In this document: piece after piece, positions 50,092 through 59,109 of the stretch
Layout of the letters: every line of letters begins with the position of its first letter
Numbering within the stretch: the first letter of the stretch is position 1
From: Rhodobacterales bacterium RIFCSPHIGHO2_02_FULL_62_130
GTDB taxonomy: Bacteria > Pseudomonadota > Alphaproteobacteria > Rhodobacterales > Rhodobacteraceae
DNA length: 64,000 nt
Direction: 5' to 3'
NCBI GenBank assembly: GCA_001828855.1
Contig: MHZT01000006.1
Coordinates: 124,001 to 188,000, forward strand
Translations under genes and position numbers: made by a program
Notes under the pieces: generated by a model
Databases searched by the model: none
What the model was told of the DNA's origin: nothing
What the model saw: the letters and a program-made list of their open reading frames with translations, nothing else

Positions 50092-50953
50092 GCAAAGCCC
50101 TCACCCTTTCAAGGTTCTGGACATGCACCGCCTCGTAGGGCGTGAAATAATGCAAGACGCCAGCCTTGACCCAAGGTCCGATGGCCGTCGTCATCTGCGC
50201 GGGCGCAGCCTGTTGCAGCAGGCGGATATAGTCGGCGGTCGCGGTCAGCAAATCAGGCCCATAGCCGCCAATCCCGATCACGACGTCCGAGCCGTGATTG
50301 GGCAGCACCCATTCGGGTTGCAACGCCGACAGCCGCGCCAGATCGGCCAGATGCGTCTCGAAATCCTCGGGCGCGCCCACATAGGTCACGCAATCCTCGA
50401 CCGTATCGCCCGCCAGCAGCACGCGGCGTTCGGGTAGCCAGATCACGCAGGCATCGTCGGAATGGATATTCGCCTCGATCAGTTCTACCTGCTCGCCGCC
50501 CAAAGACAACACCAGCCGCCCCGAAAAGGTGGTATCGGGCAGGATCAGCGGGCAGATCGCGGGCGCACCGTGAAAGCTGCCATCCTCGATCCCCGCCTTG
50601 TGCGCGGCCAGATGCGCCATTGTGCGTTCGGTGGCGATGATCTGGCAGCCCGCAAAAGCCTCGGTCCCCGCCACATGGTCCAGATGCCAATGCGACAGCA
50701 CCACGCGGATATGCCGCACGCCCCGCGCCTGCAAAGCCTCACGGATAAACCGCCCATGCGGCACAGAGACATGCGTGTCATAGACAATCGCCTGATCCCC
50801 CGCGACCAAGGCATAAGAGGCGATCCCCAAGGACAGCGCCCCGTCGTCAACCCAGTTCGGACCATCGGCAAAGCGATGGCCTTCGATGCGCCCGTCGTAA
50901 AAGGCCAGTATCCCCGCCTGTGCCTCGATGATCCGCAGATGTGACAGCATCAC
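50084..50953 (-). CDS. Metallo-beta-lactamase fold hydrolase
   Basis: This 289-residue protein has the MBL zinc motif SHWHLDHVAGTEAF (H-x-H-x-D-H, about residues 86-99), a further His/Asp in NIHSDDACVIW and LLAGDTVEDCVT (about 165-190), and PNHGSDVVIG (about 226). This fold includes hydrolases of thioesters and lactamase-like substrates; the reaction here is unknown. The gene overlaps the AAA gene by 4 bp and the VWA gene by 8 bp. Such MBL genes occur inside cox-like accessory clusters of Rhodobacterales. Confidence 0.9.
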   Translation of the reverse strand: MMLSHLRIIEAQAGILAFYDGRIEGHRFADGPNWVDDGALSLGIASYALVAGDQAIVYDTHVSVPHGRFIREALQARGVRHIRVVLSHWHLDHVAGTEAFAGCQIIATERTMAHLAAHKAGIEDGSFHGAPAICPLILPDTTFSGRLVLSLGGEQVELIEANIHSDDACVIWLPERRVLLAGDTVEDCVTYVGAPEDFETHLADLARLSALQPEWVLPNHGSDVVIGIGGYGPDLLTATADYIRLLQQAAPAQMTTAIGPWVKAGVLHYFTPYEAVHVQNLERVRALRG

Positions 50954-51867
50954 AGCGCCAATCCCTTGCGGACCTCGTCCAGCATCCGGCTGGCCTCATG
51001 CCCCGACAGGCGCTGAATGTCGTCCTGATATTTCAGGATCGCGCCCAGCGTGTCGGCGATGACATCGGGCGACAGCGCGATCACATCCAGCGCCAGAAGG
51101 CAGCGCGCCCAGTCGATGGTTTCGGCCACACCGGGCCGCTTGAACAGATCCTCGCCGCGCAGGCGCTGGATGAAACCCACCACCTCGGCCGACAGTTGCG
51201 CGGGCGCTTCGGGGACGCGGGCGCGCAGGATTTCAAGCTCGCGCTCAAAGGCGGGGTAATCGACCCAATGATAAAGGCAGCGCCGCTTCAGCGCGTCATG
51301 CACCTCGCGCGTGCGATTCGAGGTCAGGATCACGATGGGGGGCTCGGGGGCCTTGATGGTGCCAAGCTCGGGGATGGTGACCTGAAAATCCGAAAGCGCC
51401 TCCAGCAGAAAGGCCTCGAACGGCTCATCCGCACGGTCCAGCTCGTCGATCAGCAGCACGGGCGCGCCACCGGGTTGCGGGCGCATCGCAGCCAGCAAGG
51501 GCCGCTCGATCAGGAATTCCTCGGTGAACAGGCCGGCCTTGCCGATCGCATGGCCGCCCGACAAACCGGACCCCGCCTCGGCGGCCCGAATGGCGATCAT
51601 CTGGGCGGCAAAGTTCCATTCCGCCACCGCCGATCCGGCATCCAAGCCTTCATAGCATTGCAAACGGATCAGCCGCCGCCCCAAGGCAGCCGCCACCGCC
51701 TTGGCGATCTCGGTCTTGCCAACCCCCGCCTCGCCCTCCAGAAACAGGGGCCGCCCCAGCTTCAGCGCCAGAAACACCACGGTCGACAGCGCGCGCGATG
51801 ACACATAGCCCTGCCCCGCCAGCATAGCCTCGACCCCGTCTATCGTCGCAATCGCCTGCACCGCCAT
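50950..51867 (-). CDS. MoxR/CoxD-type AAA+ ATPase
   Basis: This 305-residue ATPase has Walker A LEGEAGVGKTEIAKAVAAAL (about residues 43-62), Walker B APVLLIDELDRADEP (about 117-131) and sensor IVILTSNRTREVHDALKRR (about 157-175). It belongs to the CoxD branch that partners with CoxE VWA proteins. It begins the three-gene unit. I chose the ATG giving MAVQAIATIDGV; a start 15 codons upstream is possible. The molybdoenzyme subunits this machinery would serve are not next to it. Confidence 0.92.
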   Translation of the reverse strand: MAVQAIATIDGVEAMLAGQGYVSSRALSTVVFLALKLGRPLFLEGEAGVGKTEIAKAVAAALGRRLIRLQCYEGLDAGSAVAEWNFAAQMIAIRAAEAGSGLSGGHAIGKAGLFTEEFLIERPLLAAMRPQPGGAPVLLIDELDRADEPFEAFLLEALSDFQVTIPELGTIKAPEPPIVILTSNRTREVHDALKRRCLYHWVDYPAFERELEILRARVPEAPAQLSAEVVGFIQRLRGEDLFKRPGVAETIDWARCLLALDVIALSPDVIADTLGAILKYQDDIQRLSGHEASRMLDEVRKGLAL

Positions 51868-51989
51868 CCCCCCGCTTTGTGCAATGCTTAGGCCCACAAC
51901 AGGCAGGGTCAAGCACCCCCCGCCGCCCTAGGACCAAAGCACAAGGGCAATCCATACCCACCCGCAGCACTGGCCGCAGGCGGCAGAAG

Positions 51990-52098
51990 CCTCCGGCGGG
52001 AGTATTTGGGCCAAGATGAAACCCAAGTGCCAAGCCGCCACAGCGATTCCCCCTTCCTTCCCCATCCTCTTCGCTTAAATATCCCCGCCGGAGGCCCC
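51990..52098. repeat. Inverted pair of GCCTCCGGCGGG units
   Basis: A unit starting GCCTCCGGCGGGAGTATTT (51990-52021) faces a shorter inverted copy (TTAAATATCCCCGCCGGAGG, 52075-52097) across 50 bp. The outer GGTGCGTG palindromes are lacking. It lies between divergent genes, in the promoter region of the glycosyltransferase. Confidence 0.85.
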
Positions 52099-52132
52099 GG
52101 CCTACACACGCACTCCGGCATCAGGATAAACC

Positions 52133-53179
52133 ATGCGCGCCCTTGCCATCCTTTGCGTCAAGAACGAGGGCGCGTTCCTGCTGGAATGGCTGGCGCATCA
52201 CCGCGCCACGGGGTTCACCGATGTTCTGGTGTTTTCCAACGATTGCAGCGATGGCACCGATCTGATGCTGGACCGGCTGGCCGCAATGGGCTGGCTGACC
52301 CATGTCCGCAACGACGGCCAGCACCCCGAAGGGCCACAATGGGCCGCGCTCAAGGCTGCCGACAAGCACCCGCTGCTGCGCGCCGCCGATTGGGTGCTGG
52401 TTCTGGATATCGATGAATTCGTAAATATCCATGTCGGCGCGCGGCGTCTGCCCGATCTGCTGGCCGCTTTGCCCGAGGCCACCGCCATTCCGCTGACATG
52501 GCGGATGTTCGGTAATGCGGGGGTTGTCCGTTACACCGATGCCCCCGTGACCGAGAGTTTCACCCGCGCCGCGCCCGCCGCTATCGGCTGGCCGTGGCGG
52601 GCGCAGTTGTTCAAGACGCTGTTTCGCAACGATGGCAGTTACCGCAAACTGGGGGTGCATCGCCCGCGCAGTCCCGATCCTGCGCGCATGGACCAGCAAC
52701 GCTGGTTCGATGGCGCGGGGCGCGCTTTGCCCGACAGCTATCGCACGGGACGGATTTTTGCGGATTACACCCGTGACAGCTATGGGCTGGTGCAGTTGAA
52801 CCATTACGCCTTGGGCGCGATGGAAAGCTATCTGCTGAAATGCGACCGTGGCCGTGCCAACCGCGAGGCATCCAGCTTTGACATGGGCTATTGGGTAGAG
52901 CGCAATTTCAGCGCGGTCGAGGATCGCTCGATCCTGTCCCTGCCCAGCGCGGACCTGCGGTCCGAACTGCACGGCGATATAGTCTTGGGGCCTTTGCACA
53001 GGCAGGCGGTCGCGTGGCGCAAGGGCCGGATTGCAGAGCTTTTGCAGGCAGAGCCTTGGCGTGCATTGCTGGGGCGGCTGCTGATGACACCCGCATCCCG
53101 CACCCTGACGCAGCAAGAGGCAAAATCCATATTCTCGTATCAGATCAAGGGCGAAGCGGACGATCCTTCCCCCAGATAG
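52133..53179 (+). CDS. Glycosyltransferase family 2 protein
   Basis: This 348-residue protein begins LAILCVKNEGAFLLEWLAHH (about residues 4-23) and has the nucleotide-sugar D-x-D site in WVLVLDIDEFVNIHVG (about 86-101), with a basic region YRKLGVHRPRSPDP later. This is the GT2 subgroup with a KNE motif that is common for cell-surface polysaccharide enzymes of Rhodobacterales. Donor and acceptor are unknown. It may be functionally linked to the next gene, 198 bp downstream. Confidence 0.87.
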   Translation: MRALAILCVKNEGAFLLEWLAHHRATGFTDVLVFSNDCSDGTDLMLDRLAAMGWLTHVRNDGQHPEGPQWAALKAADKHPLLRAADWVLVLDIDEFVNIHVGARRLPDLLAALPEATAIPLTWRMFGNAGVVRYTDAPVTESFTRAAPAAIGWPWRAQLFKTLFRNDGSYRKLGVHRPRSPDPARMDQQRWFDGAGRALPDSYRTGRIFADYTRDSYGLVQLNHYALGAMESYLLKCDRGRANREASSFDMGYWVERNFSAVEDRSILSLPSADLRSELHGDIVLGPLHRQAVAWRKGRIAELLQAEPWRALLGRLLMTPASRTLTQQEAKSIFSYQIKGEADDPSPR

Positions 53180-53377
53180 TGAACGCAGCAGGAAACAATC
53201 CTGCCGGATTGTGCAGCGCCAGACACCGAAGATACCGGCTTGCGCCCTTGCCCGAATCCCCGTTCCGCGCGACACTCGCTGCGGGCGGAGTTCTATGTTT
53301 TGCTTGCTGTCCCTTGCCTCATTCCCGCCCGCCGGTTCTTGCCGACCTTGTCAATATCATACCCGTGAAAGCCGCCC

Positions 53378-54358
53378 ATGCCCGACGTGACCATGCCAGA
53401 GCCTGCTCTGCCAGACGCAAAACCGGCTCAGATCGGGGTGCCGACGGATGCGGCGGCGGCCACGGACCGCGCAAGCTGGCTGGAGATCATGGGCCGGATC
53501 GGGGCAGAGGAAGGCGGGTTTGATCCGGTGGGGGATCGGCATTGGGCCTTGCTGGTCGAAGATGGCCCGACCCTTATGGTGAGCTTTGAAACCATCGAAA
53601 CCGCGCGGGCGCGGGCCGGGCAGATGCCTTTGGCGCATGATTTTGCCGCCGCACGGGGATGGTCGCATCTGTGCCTGATCGCGGATGGCGCGACATGGTA
53701 TCGTGATCCCGCTGTCTATGCATATTTTGACCGGCTGGTGGATGACTGCTTCTTCGATGGCTTTGATCAGGTGCTGTTTTACGGTGCGGGGATGGGGGCC
53801 TATGCGGCCTGCGCCTTTGCGGTGACGTCGCCGGGGGCAATGGTGCTGGCGCTGAACCCGCGGGCCACGCTGGACCCGTCGCAGGCGATCTGGGACAGTC
53901 GCAACGCCGGAGCGCGGCGTCTGGATTTCACCTCGCGCTATGGCTATGCGCCCGACATGCTGGAGGGGGCGGGCCGCGTGGCGCTGATCTACGATCCGAC
54001 CCTGCGCGAAGACGCGATGCATAGCGCCCTGTTCCGTGCGCCCTATATCACCCGCCTGCCCGCCCGCCACATCGGTGAACGGGCAGAATCATCACTGCTT
54101 GGCATGGAGATACTTTCCGGCCTGATCGAGGCGGCAATGGCAGGAACGCTGGATCTTGCCCATTTTGCAACGGCATGGCGGGCGCGGCGCAGCTATGGTC
54201 CCTATCTGCGCGCAATCCTGAACAAAGCCGCCTTGGCAAAACGCCCGAGGCTTGAGGTGATGATCTGCCGTTCGGTCACTGGCCGTCTGCGCGCACCGGG
54301 CTTTGCGCGGCGCTTGGCGGCGCTGGCACCGCCGCAGGGCGGGCTTGATCCGGCCTAG
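53378..54358 (+). CDS. Alpha/beta-hydrolase-like protein of unknown function
   Basis: This 326-residue protein resembles an alpha/beta-hydrolase core. A nucleophile-elbow-like turn FYGAGMGAYAACAFA lies at about residues 137-151, where the usual Ser position of G-x-S-x-G reads Gly-Met-Gly. A central MVLALNPRATLDP follows, and LPARHIGERAES (about 227-238) could carry the His. Related Rhodobacterales proteins are sometimes annotated as phosphoadenosine phosphosulfate reductase, but no PP-loop or Cys motif is present, so I reject that name. Its TAG stop overlaps that of the convergent DUF1311 gene by 4 bp (CTAG). Confidence 0.72.
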   Translation: MPDVTMPEPALPDAKPAQIGVPTDAAAATDRASWLEIMGRIGAEEGGFDPVGDRHWALLVEDGPTLMVSFETIETARARAGQMPLAHDFAAARGWSHLCLIADGATWYRDPAVYAYFDRLVDDCFFDGFDQVLFYGAGMGAYAACAFAVTSPGAMVLALNPRATLDPSQAIWDSRNAGARRLDFTSRYGYAPDMLEGAGRVALIYDPTLREDAMHSALFRAPYITRLPARHIGERAESSLLGMEILSGLIEAAMAGTLDLAHFATAWRARRSYGPYLRAILNKAALAKRPRLEVMICRSVTGRLRAPGFARRLAALAPPQGGLDPA

Positions 54359-54744
54359 TAAGTCTCGGCCAGACTCCACAGATCGGCGGCGCGGGCCTGC
54401 GTCAGACGGGCGCGGCAGCCGTAAATCACCATCGGCTCTGCCGATCCACCGTGCATGACATAGCCTTCCGCAGCACAGGCCGCGTCACGATAGGCAATCC
54501 AGGCACGCTGGGCTGTTTTCAGATTGGCCGCGGCCCCTTGTTCGGCTTTGGGCAGATCGGCGTCGATCTGCTTCATCATCGCCATCGCAGCCTTGTAGGC
54601 CGCATTCAGATCGGCATCCGCCGAAATCCAGTCCTGTTCGGCGCAAAAGGTCAGTTCGACCTGCGCCATCGTATTGGCGCACTCCACATCCTGAGCGGCA
54701 AGGGGCGTGGCCACACAGCAAAGCACAAAGGCAAGTCGGCGCAT
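54355..54744 (-). CDS. DUF1311 (LprI-like) periplasmic protein
   Basis: This 129-residue protein has a signal peptide (RLAFVLCCVATPLAAQDVEC, about residues 3-22) and the DUF1311 pattern: CANTMAQVELTFCAEQD, then DADLNAAYKAAM and AQRAWIAYRDAACAAEG (about 83-99), with four or more cysteines likely paired. LprI-type members inhibit lysozyme; others have no known role. The start at 54744 has a GGAG site 7 bp ahead. The frame continues upstream for eight more codons without support. Confidence 0.88.
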   Translation of the reverse strand: MRRLAFVLCCVATPLAAQDVECANTMAQVELTFCAEQDWISADADLNAAYKAAMAMMKQIDADLPKAEQGAAANLKTAQRAWIAYRDAACAAEGYVMHGGSAEPMVIYGCRARLTQARAADLWSLAETY

Positions 54745-54802
54745 CGGAAGACTCCATTCTTTGTGCAAAGACTAGCGGCGCTGCCACCGGCCGCAAGCGG
54801 TC

Positions 54803-55333
54803 TTACAGGCCCAGCGCCGCCTTGGCCCGCACGGCAGCCGTATCAAACCCCGCTTCAAGCACCGGATCAATGCCGCGACAGCCTGCGACCACCCTCTCGG
54901 CCCAAGCGACATAGGCCGCGCTGCGGGAAGGCTCCCAATAGACCGGCGGGCTTTCGGCCAAGGCCGTCAGGTTGGAGGCCTTGTCGGCAAGCTTGATCCG
55001 CTTGGCCCCGTCCGACTTCAAGCCAGCCGTTTGCTCTTGCACCTCTTTGCGCCGGGCCTTGGGCAAGGATTTGTCATCCGTCACCTCCAGCACCAAACCC
55101 GCCACCCTGTCACCGAACATCAGGGCAATATCGGCAGCCGTGCCATCGGTATCCTCGACCACGTCGTGCAGCAGCGCCGCGATCACCACATCTTCATCCG
55201 CCAAGGGGCTGCGGGACACCCGTTCGGCGACATCGATCACATGGTTCACATAGGGTTCAGCATTGGCACCTTTGCGGCGCTGATGCACATGTTTGCGCGC
55301 GGCATAGGAGACCGCTTCGATCAATCGGGACAT
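54803..55333 (-). CDS. HD-domain hydrolase (MESH1/SpoT hydrolase-like)
   Basis: This 176-residue protein has the HD metal motif of (p)ppGpp hydrolases: HVHQRRKG (about residues 17-24), ALLHDVVEDTDGT (about 53-65) and RIKLADKASNLTAL (about 112-125). It lacks the synthetase and regulatory domains of RelA/SpoT. Small stand-alone forms remove the 3' pyrophosphate from ppGpp or dephosphorylate NADPH. The start at 55333 follows AAAGGATTTCC. Whether it acts on ppGpp here needs biochemistry. Confidence 0.85.
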   Translation of the reverse strand: MSRLIEAVSYAARKHVHQRRKGANAEPYVNHVIDVAERVSRSPLADEDVVIAALLHDVVEDTDGTAADIALMFGDRVAGLVLEVTDDKSLPKARRKEVQEQTAGLKSDGAKRIKLADKASNLTALAESPPVYWEPSRSAAYVAWAERVVAGCRGIDPVLEAGFDTAAVRAKAALGL

Positions 55334-55523
55334 GGAAATCCTTTCCAGACAGGCCTGAGCGCTGACGGCAAAGCTTGCGTCAGGTGGCTTGGGCAATTTT
55401 GAGGGAGTGCGGGCGGCGTTTTACACCAACCCACAGCCGCAGCCTGACATGCAGATGCCTATCCTGCAAGGCCGAACCGCATTTCCCCTAGAAAATCCGC
55501 CCCGATTGCGCTAGGGCGCGAGC

Positions 55524-56567
55524 ATGATGCAAAGCCTCACGCTCCGCCGCCCCGATGACTGGCACCTGCACCTGCGCGATGGCGCGATGCTGCAAGGTGT
55601 CTTGCCCGAAACCGCGCGCCATTTCGCCCGCGCTATCATCATGCCGAACCTTGTGCCGCCCGTTGTGACCGGCGCGCAGGCGGCGGCCTACCGCGACCGG
55701 ATTCTGGCAGCACTGCCCGAAGGCGCGCGGTTTGAACCGCTGATGACGCTTTATCTGACCGAAGGCACCGATGCCGCCGATGTCGCCGCAGCAGCAGCCT
55801 CGGGTCTGGTGAAGGCGGTAAAGCTTTATCCGGCGGGGGCCACGACCAACTCGCATTCCGGTGTGAAGGATTTTGATAAGGTTCAGGGCGTTCTGGAAAA
55901 GATGGCCGAGATCGGCCTGCCCCTTTGCCTGCACGGTGAGGTCACCGACAGTGCGGTGGATATATTCGACCGCGAGGCCGTGTTCATCGACAGCGTGCTT
56001 GATCCCCTGCGCCGCCGCATCCCCGGCCTTCGCGTGGTGATGGAGCATATCACCACCGAGGAAGGCGTGGCCTATGCCCGCGCCGGTGGTCCCGACCTTG
56101 CCGCGACGATCACCACGCATCACCTGATCATCAACCGCAACCACATTCTGGCCGGTGGCATCAAGCCGCACTACTATTGCCTGCCAGTGGCGAAGCGTGA
56201 AAAGCACCGCCTTACCTTGCGCGCCGCCGCCACCAGTGGCGAAGCGCGCTTTATGCTGGGCACCGACTCGGCCCCGCATGTGGACGCCCTGAAAGAACAC
56301 GCCTGCGGCTGTGCGGGCTGCTTTACCGCGACCAACACCATGCCCCTTCTGGCGCATGTGTTCGAAGAGGAAGGCGCATTGGACCGGCTGGAGGCGTTTA
56401 CTTCGCTGAACGGTCCGGCCTTTTACCGCCTGCCGGTGAACGAAACCACGCTGACGCTGGTGAAACACGAATTGCCCCAGACCTTCCCCGAGAAAATCCT
56501 GACCGAGGCCGGACCCGTCACCGTGTTCAACCCCGGCTTCCCCGTGCATTGGCACGTCGAACCCTAA
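55524..56567 (+). CDS. pyrC: Dihydroorotase
   Basis: This 347-residue enzyme has the metal site [12 protein letters not shown] (about residues 10-21), the carboxylated Lys in [15 protein letters not shown] (about 95-109), the substrate loop LCLHGEVTD (about 132-140), VVMEHITT (about 172) and the catalytic Asp in LGTDSAPH (about 246-253). It closes carbamoyl aspartate to dihydroorotate in pyrimidine synthesis. The family is the single-domain class II type like E. coli PyrC. pyrE follows 92 bp downstream, separated by two perfect palindromes. Confidence 0.97.
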   Translation: MMQSLTLRRPDDWHLHLRDGAMLQGVLPETARHFARAIIMPNLVPPVVTGAQAAAYRDRILAALPEGARFEPLMTLYLTEGTDAADVAAAAASGLVKAVKLYPAGATTNSHSGVKDFDKVQGVLEKMAEIGLPLCLHGEVTDSAVDIFDREAVFIDSVLDPLRRRIPGLRVVMEHITTEEGVAYARAGGPDLAATITTHHLIINRNHILAGGIKPHYYCLPVAKREKHRLTLRAAATSGEARFMLGTDSAPHVDALKEHACGCAGCFTATNTMPLLAHVFEEEGALDRLEAFTSLNGPAFYRLPVNETTLTLVKHELPQTFPEKILTEAGPVTVFNPGFPVHWHVEP

Positions 56568-56572
56568 GCCAA

Positions 56573-56631
56573 GAAAAATCTTCGTCCGAAGATTTTTCGC
56601 CCCCCGAAGAATTTTCGGACGAAAATTCTTC
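56573..56631. promoter_or_regulatory. Two back-to-back perfect palindromes between pyrC and pyrE
   Basis: The first palindrome is GAAAAATCTTCG-TC-CGAAGATTTTTC (56573-56598); the second is GAAGAATTTTCG-GA-CGAAAATTCTTC (56606-56631). Each has 12-bp perfect arms and a two-base spacer, and they share halves that can also cross-pair. A- and T-runs flank the stems. They could terminate, attenuate or form alternative structures within the pyr unit. Confidence 0.75.
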
Positions 56632-56659
56632 TCTGCCGCCGCCCCGAAAAGGACCCGCC

Positions 56660-57340
56660 ATGATCCCGACCGCCTTCCCGCCCCGTGAAGAAATCGCCCG
56701 CCTGACCGCCCGCGCGCTCTTGGAAATCAAGGCGGTGCATTTCAACGCCGAAACCCCCTTCACGCTGGCCTCAGGCCTGCCCAGCCCGACCTATATCGAC
56801 TGCCGCAAGCTGATCTCTTACCCGCGCATCCGCTCGACCCTGATGGATTTCCTGACCGTCACCGTGATGCGCGACGCAGGCTTCGAGGCGTTCGACAACA
56901 TCGCAGGCGGTGAAACCGCAGGCATCCCCTTCGCCGCCCTTGTGGCCGAGCGTATGGCCCTGCCGATGACCTATGTGCGCAAAAAGCCCAAAGGCTATGG
57001 CCGCAACGCCCGCATCGAAGGGGCGATGACCGAAGGCCAGCGCGTGCTGCTGGTGGAAGATCTGACCACCGACGGCGGCTCCAAACTCTCCTTCGTCGAT
57101 GCCATCCGTGAAACCGGGGCCACCTGCGCCCATACGGCAGTGATTTTCTACTACGGCATCTTCCCCGAAACCACCCAGCGCCTTGCCGATCACGGCGTGG
57201 CCCTGCACCATCTTTGCACATGGTGGGACGTGCTGGCCGAGGCCCGCGCGCAAGGCGCGTTCGATGCGGCAACGCTGGCCGAGGTCGAGGTGTTCCTGAA
57301 CGATCCCCGTGCATGGCAGGCTGCCCGCGCGGCGCAATAG
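56660..57340 (+). CDS. pyrE: Orotate phosphoribosyltransferase
   Basis: This 226-residue enzyme has the PRPP-binding loop [14 protein letters not shown] (about residues 130-143), the flexible-loop [10 protein letters not shown] region (about 111-120) and [20 protein letters not shown] (about 33-52). It converts orotate and PRPP to OMP. The ATG at 56660 follows AAAAGGA. The longer open frame back to 56549 runs through the palindromes and is non-coding. It is co-directional with pyrC. Confidence 0.97.
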   Translation: MIPTAFPPREEIARLTARALLEIKAVHFNAETPFTLASGLPSPTYIDCRKLISYPRIRSTLMDFLTVTVMRDAGFEAFDNIAGGETAGIPFAALVAERMALPMTYVRKKPKGYGRNARIEGAMTEGQRVLLVEDLTTDGGSKLSFVDAIRETGATCAHTAVIFYYGIFPETTQRLADHGVALHHLCTWWDVLAEARAQGAFDAATLAEVEVFLNDPRAWQAARAAQ

Positions 57341-57376
57341 GCCCGATCTATTCTGAAGATAAATCTGGGGATGGCT

Positions 57377-57496
57377 TGGGGATAACTCCAAGCCTTTCTC
57401 GTGATTCTGGTGGAAATTTGCCAAAACCTCCCCCAGATGTGGTAGGATGCTATCGGTGACACCGCGATAAGTCGACTGCCATGCGACTTATCCCCA
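57377..57496. promoter_or_regulatory. dnaB upstream region: long palindrome and DnaA-box-like sites
   Basis: GATAAGTCG (57466-57474) and CGACTTATC (57484-57492) form a perfect 9-bp inverted repeat. TTATCCCCA, one base from the DnaA box TTATCCACA, occurs at 57488-57496 (plus) and 57377-57385 (minus). The region is the 222-bp leader of dnaB. A hairpin or operator role for the palindrome is open. Confidence 0.45.
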
Positions 57497-57562
57497 GACT
57501 TGCTCATGGATTGCCGCGCGCCGGATTGGGGATTAGTCACGCATCTGACCCAGAGGATGACC

Positions 57563-59074
57563 ATGACCGAAATCGCCGCCCTGCGCCCGATGCTGCCCGC
57601 CGCCCCCACGCCAGATGCCGAGGTTCTGCCGCATAATATCGAGGCCGAGCAGCAGCTTCTGGGCGCGATCCTGACCAATAACGATGTCTATGATCGCATC
57701 GCATCGCTGGTAAAGCCCGAGCATTTCTTTGACCCCGTGCATCAGCGCATCTACGAACGCGCCGCCGCCCGCATCCAGAAAAACGCGCTGGCCACCCCTG
57801 TCACGCTGAAGCCGTTTTTCGAGGATGACGCAGGGCTGAAGGAACTGGGCGGCCCCGCCTATCTGGTGCGTCTGGCGGGGGCCGCGATTTCGGCCTATGC
57901 CGCGCGGGATTACGCGCAGATGATCTATGATCTGGCGGTGCGGCGCGAGTTGATCGCCTTGGGCCGCGATATTTCCGCCAAGGCCGCCAAGGTGGAAATC
58001 CACTCCGAACCCAAGGAACAGATCATCGAGGCCGAACAGCGGCTTTACAAGCTGGGCGAACAGGGCGTAGCCGAACGCGGCTTTCAGTCCTTCCTCAAGG
58101 CCGTCACCGATGCCGTGAACGTCGCCAACGCCGCCTATCAGCGCGACGGTGGCCTTGCTGGCATTTCCACCGGCCTGATCGATCTGGACAAGAAACTGGG
58201 CGGTTTGCACCCCTCTGACCTTCTGATCCTTGCCGGTCGCCCCTCGATGGGCAAGACCTCGCTGGCCACCAACATCGCCTTCAACGTCGCCAAAGCCTAC
58301 AAGCGCGGGCGCACCCATGATGGCAGCGAAGGCGCGGTTGAGGGTGGCGTTGTGGGCTTTTTCAGCTTGGAAATGAGCGCCGAACAACTTGCCGCCCGTA
58401 TCCTGTCAGAAGCCTCCGAAGTCCCGTCCGAACAGATCCGGCGCGGCGACATGACGGAACAGGAATTCCGCCGCTTTGTCGAAGCCGCCAAAAGCCTTGA
58501 ATCCTGCCCGCTTTACATCGACGACACCCCCGCCCTGCCGATCAGCCAAGTCGCCGCCCGCGCCCGCCGCCTGAAACGCACGCACGGGTTGGACGTGCTG
58601 ATGATCGACTACCTGCAACTGCTGAAAGGCTCTTCGCGCGGGGGGGAGCAGAACCGCGTGCAGGAAGTCTCGGAAATCACCCAAGGCCTGAAGGCCATCG
58701 CCAAAGAGTTGAATATCCCCGTGATCGCGCTGTCCCAGCTCTCGCGTCAGGTCGAATCCCGCGAGGACAAACGCCCGCAACTCAGTGACCTGCGCGAATC
58801 CGGATCGATCGAGCAGGACGCCGACGTGGTGATGTTCGTCTACCGCGACGAATATTACAAAGAACGCGAAAAGCCGGGCGATCACGAGTTGGAAAAGATG
58901 GCGCAATGGCAGGTCATCATGGAACAGGTCCATGGCAAGGCCGAAGTCATCATAGGCAAACAACGCCACGGCCCCATCGGATCGGTGGAACTGTCCTTCG
59001 AAGGACGCTTCACCCGCTTTGGCAACCTTGCAAAGCAATGGCAGGGCAGCGGCCCCAATGACGTGGGCTTCTGA
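57563..59074 (+). CDS. dnaB: Replicative DNA helicase DnaB
   Basis: This 503-residue protein has an N-terminal DnaG-binding domain (HNIEAEQQLLGAIL, about residues 25-38) and a RecA-like motor with Walker A ILAGRPSMGKTSLATNIAF (about 224-242), Walker B GLDVLMIDYLQLL (about 342-354), and the Arg finger/loop region ELNIPVIALSQLSRQVESRE (about 384-403). The hexamer unwinds DNA at the fork. AGAGG sits 6 bp before the chosen ATG (57563). Another ATG two codons earlier is less well placed. Confidence 0.97.
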   Translation: MTEIAALRPMLPAAPTPDAEVLPHNIEAEQQLLGAILTNNDVYDRIASLVKPEHFFDPVHQRIYERAAARIQKNALATPVTLKPFFEDDAGLKELGGPAYLVRLAGAAISAYAARDYAQMIYDLAVRRELIALGRDISAKAAKVEIHSEPKEQIIEAEQRLYKLGEQGVAERGFQSFLKAVTDAVNVANAAYQRDGGLAGISTGLIDLDKKLGGLHPSDLLILAGRPSMGKTSLATNIAFNVAKAYKRGRTHDGSEGAVEGGVVGFFSLEMSAEQLAARILSEASEVPSEQIRRGDMTEQEFRRFVEAAKSLESCPLYIDDTPALPISQVAARARRLKRTHGLDVLMIDYLQLLKGSSRGGEQNRVQEVSEITQGLKAIAKELNIPVIALSQLSRQVESREDKRPQLSDLRESGSIEQDADVVMFVYRDEYYKEREKPGDHELEKMAQWQVIMEQVHGKAEVIIGKQRHGPIGSVELSFEGRFTRFGNLAKQWQGSGPNDVGF

Positions 59075-59109
59075 CAGGATACGGTCTGCATTCCAGATCG
59101 CCGGAAGTG

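Noticed and set aside
53378-54358. Phosphoadenosine phosphosulfate reductase annotation for this gene
   Set aside because: It lacks the PP-loop and the ECGIH-type cysteine motif. The true cysH is at 39749.
57377-57496. Chromosomal replication origin near dnaB
   Set aside because: Only two imperfect DnaA-box-like sites are present, without an AT-rich unwinding region or dnaA, parAB or hemE neighbours.
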